Assembly: GCA_963759055.1 (NCBI GenBank)
Contig: CAVWYD010000004.1
Span: 46,180-110,179, forward strand
DNA from: Thiosocius sp963759055
Lineage (GTDB): Bacteria > Pseudomonadota > Gammaproteobacteria > Chromatiales > Chromatiaceae
Length of the DNA: 64,000 bases
Direction of reading: 5' to 3'
In this document: positions 63,201-64,000 of the stretch, piece after piece
Layout of the letters: every line of letters starts with the position of its first letter
How positions within the stretch are numbered: the stretch's first letter is position 1
Notes under the pieces: model-generated
Seen by the model: the letters and a program-made list of their open reading frames with translations, nothing else
What the model was told of the DNA's origin: nothing
Database searches by the model: none
Made by a program: the position numbers and the translations under genes

Positions 63201-64000
63201 GGTCTACAACGGTGTGTATCTAAACGACGATGCGGGAAGCGGCAATTCGATCCTCGGCAATGCGACCTTCAACAACGGCGGTATCGGCATTGATCTGGTG
63301 GAATCTGGTCCTGCCTATGGTGTGACCGCCAATGACAATGCGGATAGCGATACGGGTGCCAATAACCTGCAGAACTTCCCCGTCCTCACCCAGGCCGATC
63401 TTGCCGGAACCGACCTCACGCTTAGCGGTACGCTGGATACCGACGGCCTGGGAGCCCAGTACCGGTTAGAGTTTTTCGGCAATGTGTCAGGCACCGAAGA
63501 TCCTACGAACGGGGAGGGACGTTTTTACCTCGGTAGTACGCTGGTGACTACGGACGGCAGTGGCGATGCGGCGTTCTCCAAAGTTACCCTGTCGGGAGTG
63601 ACTCTGGCCGCGGGTGATTTTGTCACCGCCACTGCTACCCGAATTGACGCCCCAGCCCAGGTCGGTGTCGATGATGCCCTGGCCTACAGCTCCACATCGG
63701 AGTTCGGTGTCAACGTTGCGATAACGCCAGGCCCAGCCGCTCCAACTCAAGTCAGCAACACGGGGCTGACGGTTCTTGAAGGTTCGACGACCCTCATCAC
63801 CAACGCAGTACTCCGCTACGACGATGCGAACCAGCCGGCTTCGTCTGTGGTGTATTCGATTACGACGAGCCCGGTCAATGGCCAACTCGAACTCACCACC
63901 AATTCCGGAGTGGCGATAACGACATTTACGCAGGCGCAGGTCGATGCCAGCCAGGTCGTCTACGTCCACGACGGCAATGAAACACTATCGGATGGCTTCA
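60247..64000 (+). CDS. Giant LEPR-XLL/DUF4347 surface protein, 3' truncated by the window
   Basis: GTG 60247 follows AGGACGAGG; an in-frame GTG at 60214 is also possible. The frame stays open to the window end, so at least 1,251 residues are encoded. The N-terminus is basic and then carries the LEPR-XLL motif (SLEPRILLSADLPG, residues 20-33). A DUF4347 domain follows (about 104-275, ELIIVDPSVPDYEILLAGV, DAIHLISHGSDG, IYGCDLAATSAGEAL). A CSLREA-like segment (ISLREAILAANATPNGD, about 609) and right-handed beta-helix repeats (IQGNYIGTDVSG, NTIGGTFAGDQNI, about 920-1040) come next, then cadherin-like repeats from about 1170 (VVYVHDGNETLSD). No classical Sec signal peptide is visible. It is probably secreted and surface attached by the preceding adaptor genes. 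Confidence 0.85.
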   Translation, partial: MFKKKGLKRKQKRQVPVIESLEPRILLSADLPGLDVPDFDPDDPLNADVDQILAQAYEAFEAAAKQSSDDSIEPVQEPAFIGPVDEPDVALPSDEASEDLRHELIIVDPSVPDYEILLAGVNATGGEDTRLDVVMLDPQRSGIGQISEILASRSNLDAIHLISHGSDGTIQVAGDNIDLALVQREANTLRAWGEALSRDGDILIYGCDLAATSAGEALVDLLAQLTVADVAASTDLTGHASQGGNWELEYRAGSIEANVAVDAATQAAWQGSLEQTLWLSTDSNVAGPGADGLPGGWTEGQVLNFGGPDLAHGAATDGDLSLAIDFDTFTTDAVDAGALHYVSRDITVGSGANTFDLKAGDVLVSFLQDETILAAYSSTGSNMPVDDQDLLVFRPNAFNDFSSGTFTILLDDVVAVDLKGVTLIEQDTNIGGTDVAAGSFLVIAEASGTTSIDLFEPTGVGAGSTTGSVTPFIDLSNLGIDADRLRGIEVVEAATTVGGQALAEGALLATLNVDDNVSGVGSNNLLVDMNDVFVLNLTSTGIDTTAGTATMFLDGSLVGLDDNPSQENPYALALHNFSQLTVDTTSDVADGDTSSIENLLLDKGADGKISLREAILAANATPNGDVADAINFNITDPLVGGAHKIRVGNLADGGNGALPTLTDAVFIDGTTDADFAGTPIIELDGSAAGTGDVAAGRRVILPWGEVSFNIADLNADGETLMLRSIEWASGNLPAGNLLFVVQDSGSLLPEDSAKKTLMEGWGYTVNVIDVNDAQVAFDAAIAANDVAFITKDITSGDLGLKLRNAAIGVVSEELAVTDVEFGLNANHGWDAGVSDITIDDNSHYITAPFATAPLTVFDTPQELQYVTGVQAADLQTLGSTTSGASLVIMEAGGQLYDGTSVDGLHITAGNSTVRGLVINGFGDSAIEIGTGSSNVIQGNYIGTDVSGTGDPGNGPVGSGIVVYGGSSGNTIGGTFAGDQNIIANQVYNGVYLNDDAGSGNSILGNATFNNGGIGIDLVESGPAYGVTANDNADSDTGANNLQNFPVLTQADLAGTDLTLSGTLDTDGLGAQYRLEFFGNVSGTEDPTNGEGRFYLGSTLVTTDGSGDAAFSKVTLSGVTLAAGDFVTATATRIDAPAQVGVDDALAYSSTSEFGVNVAITPGPAAPTQVSNTGLTVLEGSTTLITNAVLRYDDANQPASSVVYSITTSPVNGQLELTTNSGVAITTFTQAQVDASQVVYVHDGNETLSDGF

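Noticed and set aside
1..64000. CRISPR arrays, insertion sequences, tRNA or rRNA genes
   Set aside because: I saw no regular repeat-spacer array, transposase, tRNA cloverleaf or rRNA segment.

Overview
The window looks like the chromosome of a sulfur-oxidising gammaproteobacterium, most likely of the Chromatiales/purple-sulfur-bacterium-like group. This is inferred from gene content, since there is no rRNA in the window. The supporting genes are multihaem cytochromes, YeeE/YedE sulfur transporters, a DsrE-like protein, a porin-cytochrome (MtrA/MtrB-type) pair, an Rnf operon and 2-oxoacid:ferredoxin oxidoreductases. There is no rRNA, tRNA, CRISPR array, insertion sequence or phage gene. Coding density is high.

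Layout. (1) 1-4.3 kb: a 5'-truncated octahaem-type cytochrome of the tetrathionate-reductase family, a split YeeE/YedE transporter, a rhodanese-like protein without the catalytic Cys, and a small tetrahaem cytochrome. (2) 4.3-14.7 kb: an extracellular-electron-transfer-like island. It holds an outer-membrane barrel in which an N-terminal BBP2-like barrel is fused to an MtrB/PioB barrel, a divergent DmsE/MtrA-type decahaem cytochrome, at least five small or Gly-rich secreted proteins, and an OmpR/EnvZ-type two-component system. A 16-nt sequence built from GAAACAATTC repeats lies upstream of both the regulator gene and a small secreted protein gene. Genes from about 2.9 to 14.7 kb carry many single-base frameshifts, mostly in G/C runs; the rest of the window does not. 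(3) 15-24 kb: NfeD/SPFH pair, bacteriohemerythrin, DsrE-like protein, monohaem cytochrome, LapG-like cysteine peptidase, AlaC-type aminotransferase and succinate-semialdehyde dehydrogenase. (4) 24-39.5 kb (minus strand): one compact operon, korA-korB-(837-aa PFOR-half)-rnfB-(1538-aa PFOR-like)-rnfC-D-G-E-A-(NqrM-like small protein). It probably couples low-potential ferredoxin and 2-oxoacid chemistry to the membrane Rnf pump. (5) 39.8-49.5 kb: patatin-like lipase, then an FHA - Ser/Thr kinase - PP2C phosphatase - membrane protein - K+ channel - coiled-coil SPOR protein module. (6) 49.8-53.7 kb: two CNNM/CorC-type membrane proteins and a lipase. (7) 53.9-64 kb: a candidate export system of a GAF-HlyD protein, a PqqD-like/M50 peptidase/HlyD fusion and a HlyD-SPOR protein, followed by the start of a giant LEPR-XLL/DUF4347 surface protein that runs off the end.

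The strongest candidates for undescribed biology are the export cluster in (7), whose PqqD-like domain and membrane peptidase could recognise and process the conserved N-terminal LEPR-XLL segment of the giant protein; the double-barrel porin and its secreted protein set in (2); and the Rnf operon with two non-canonical PFOR-derived giants in (4). Functions beyond family assignment are inference.
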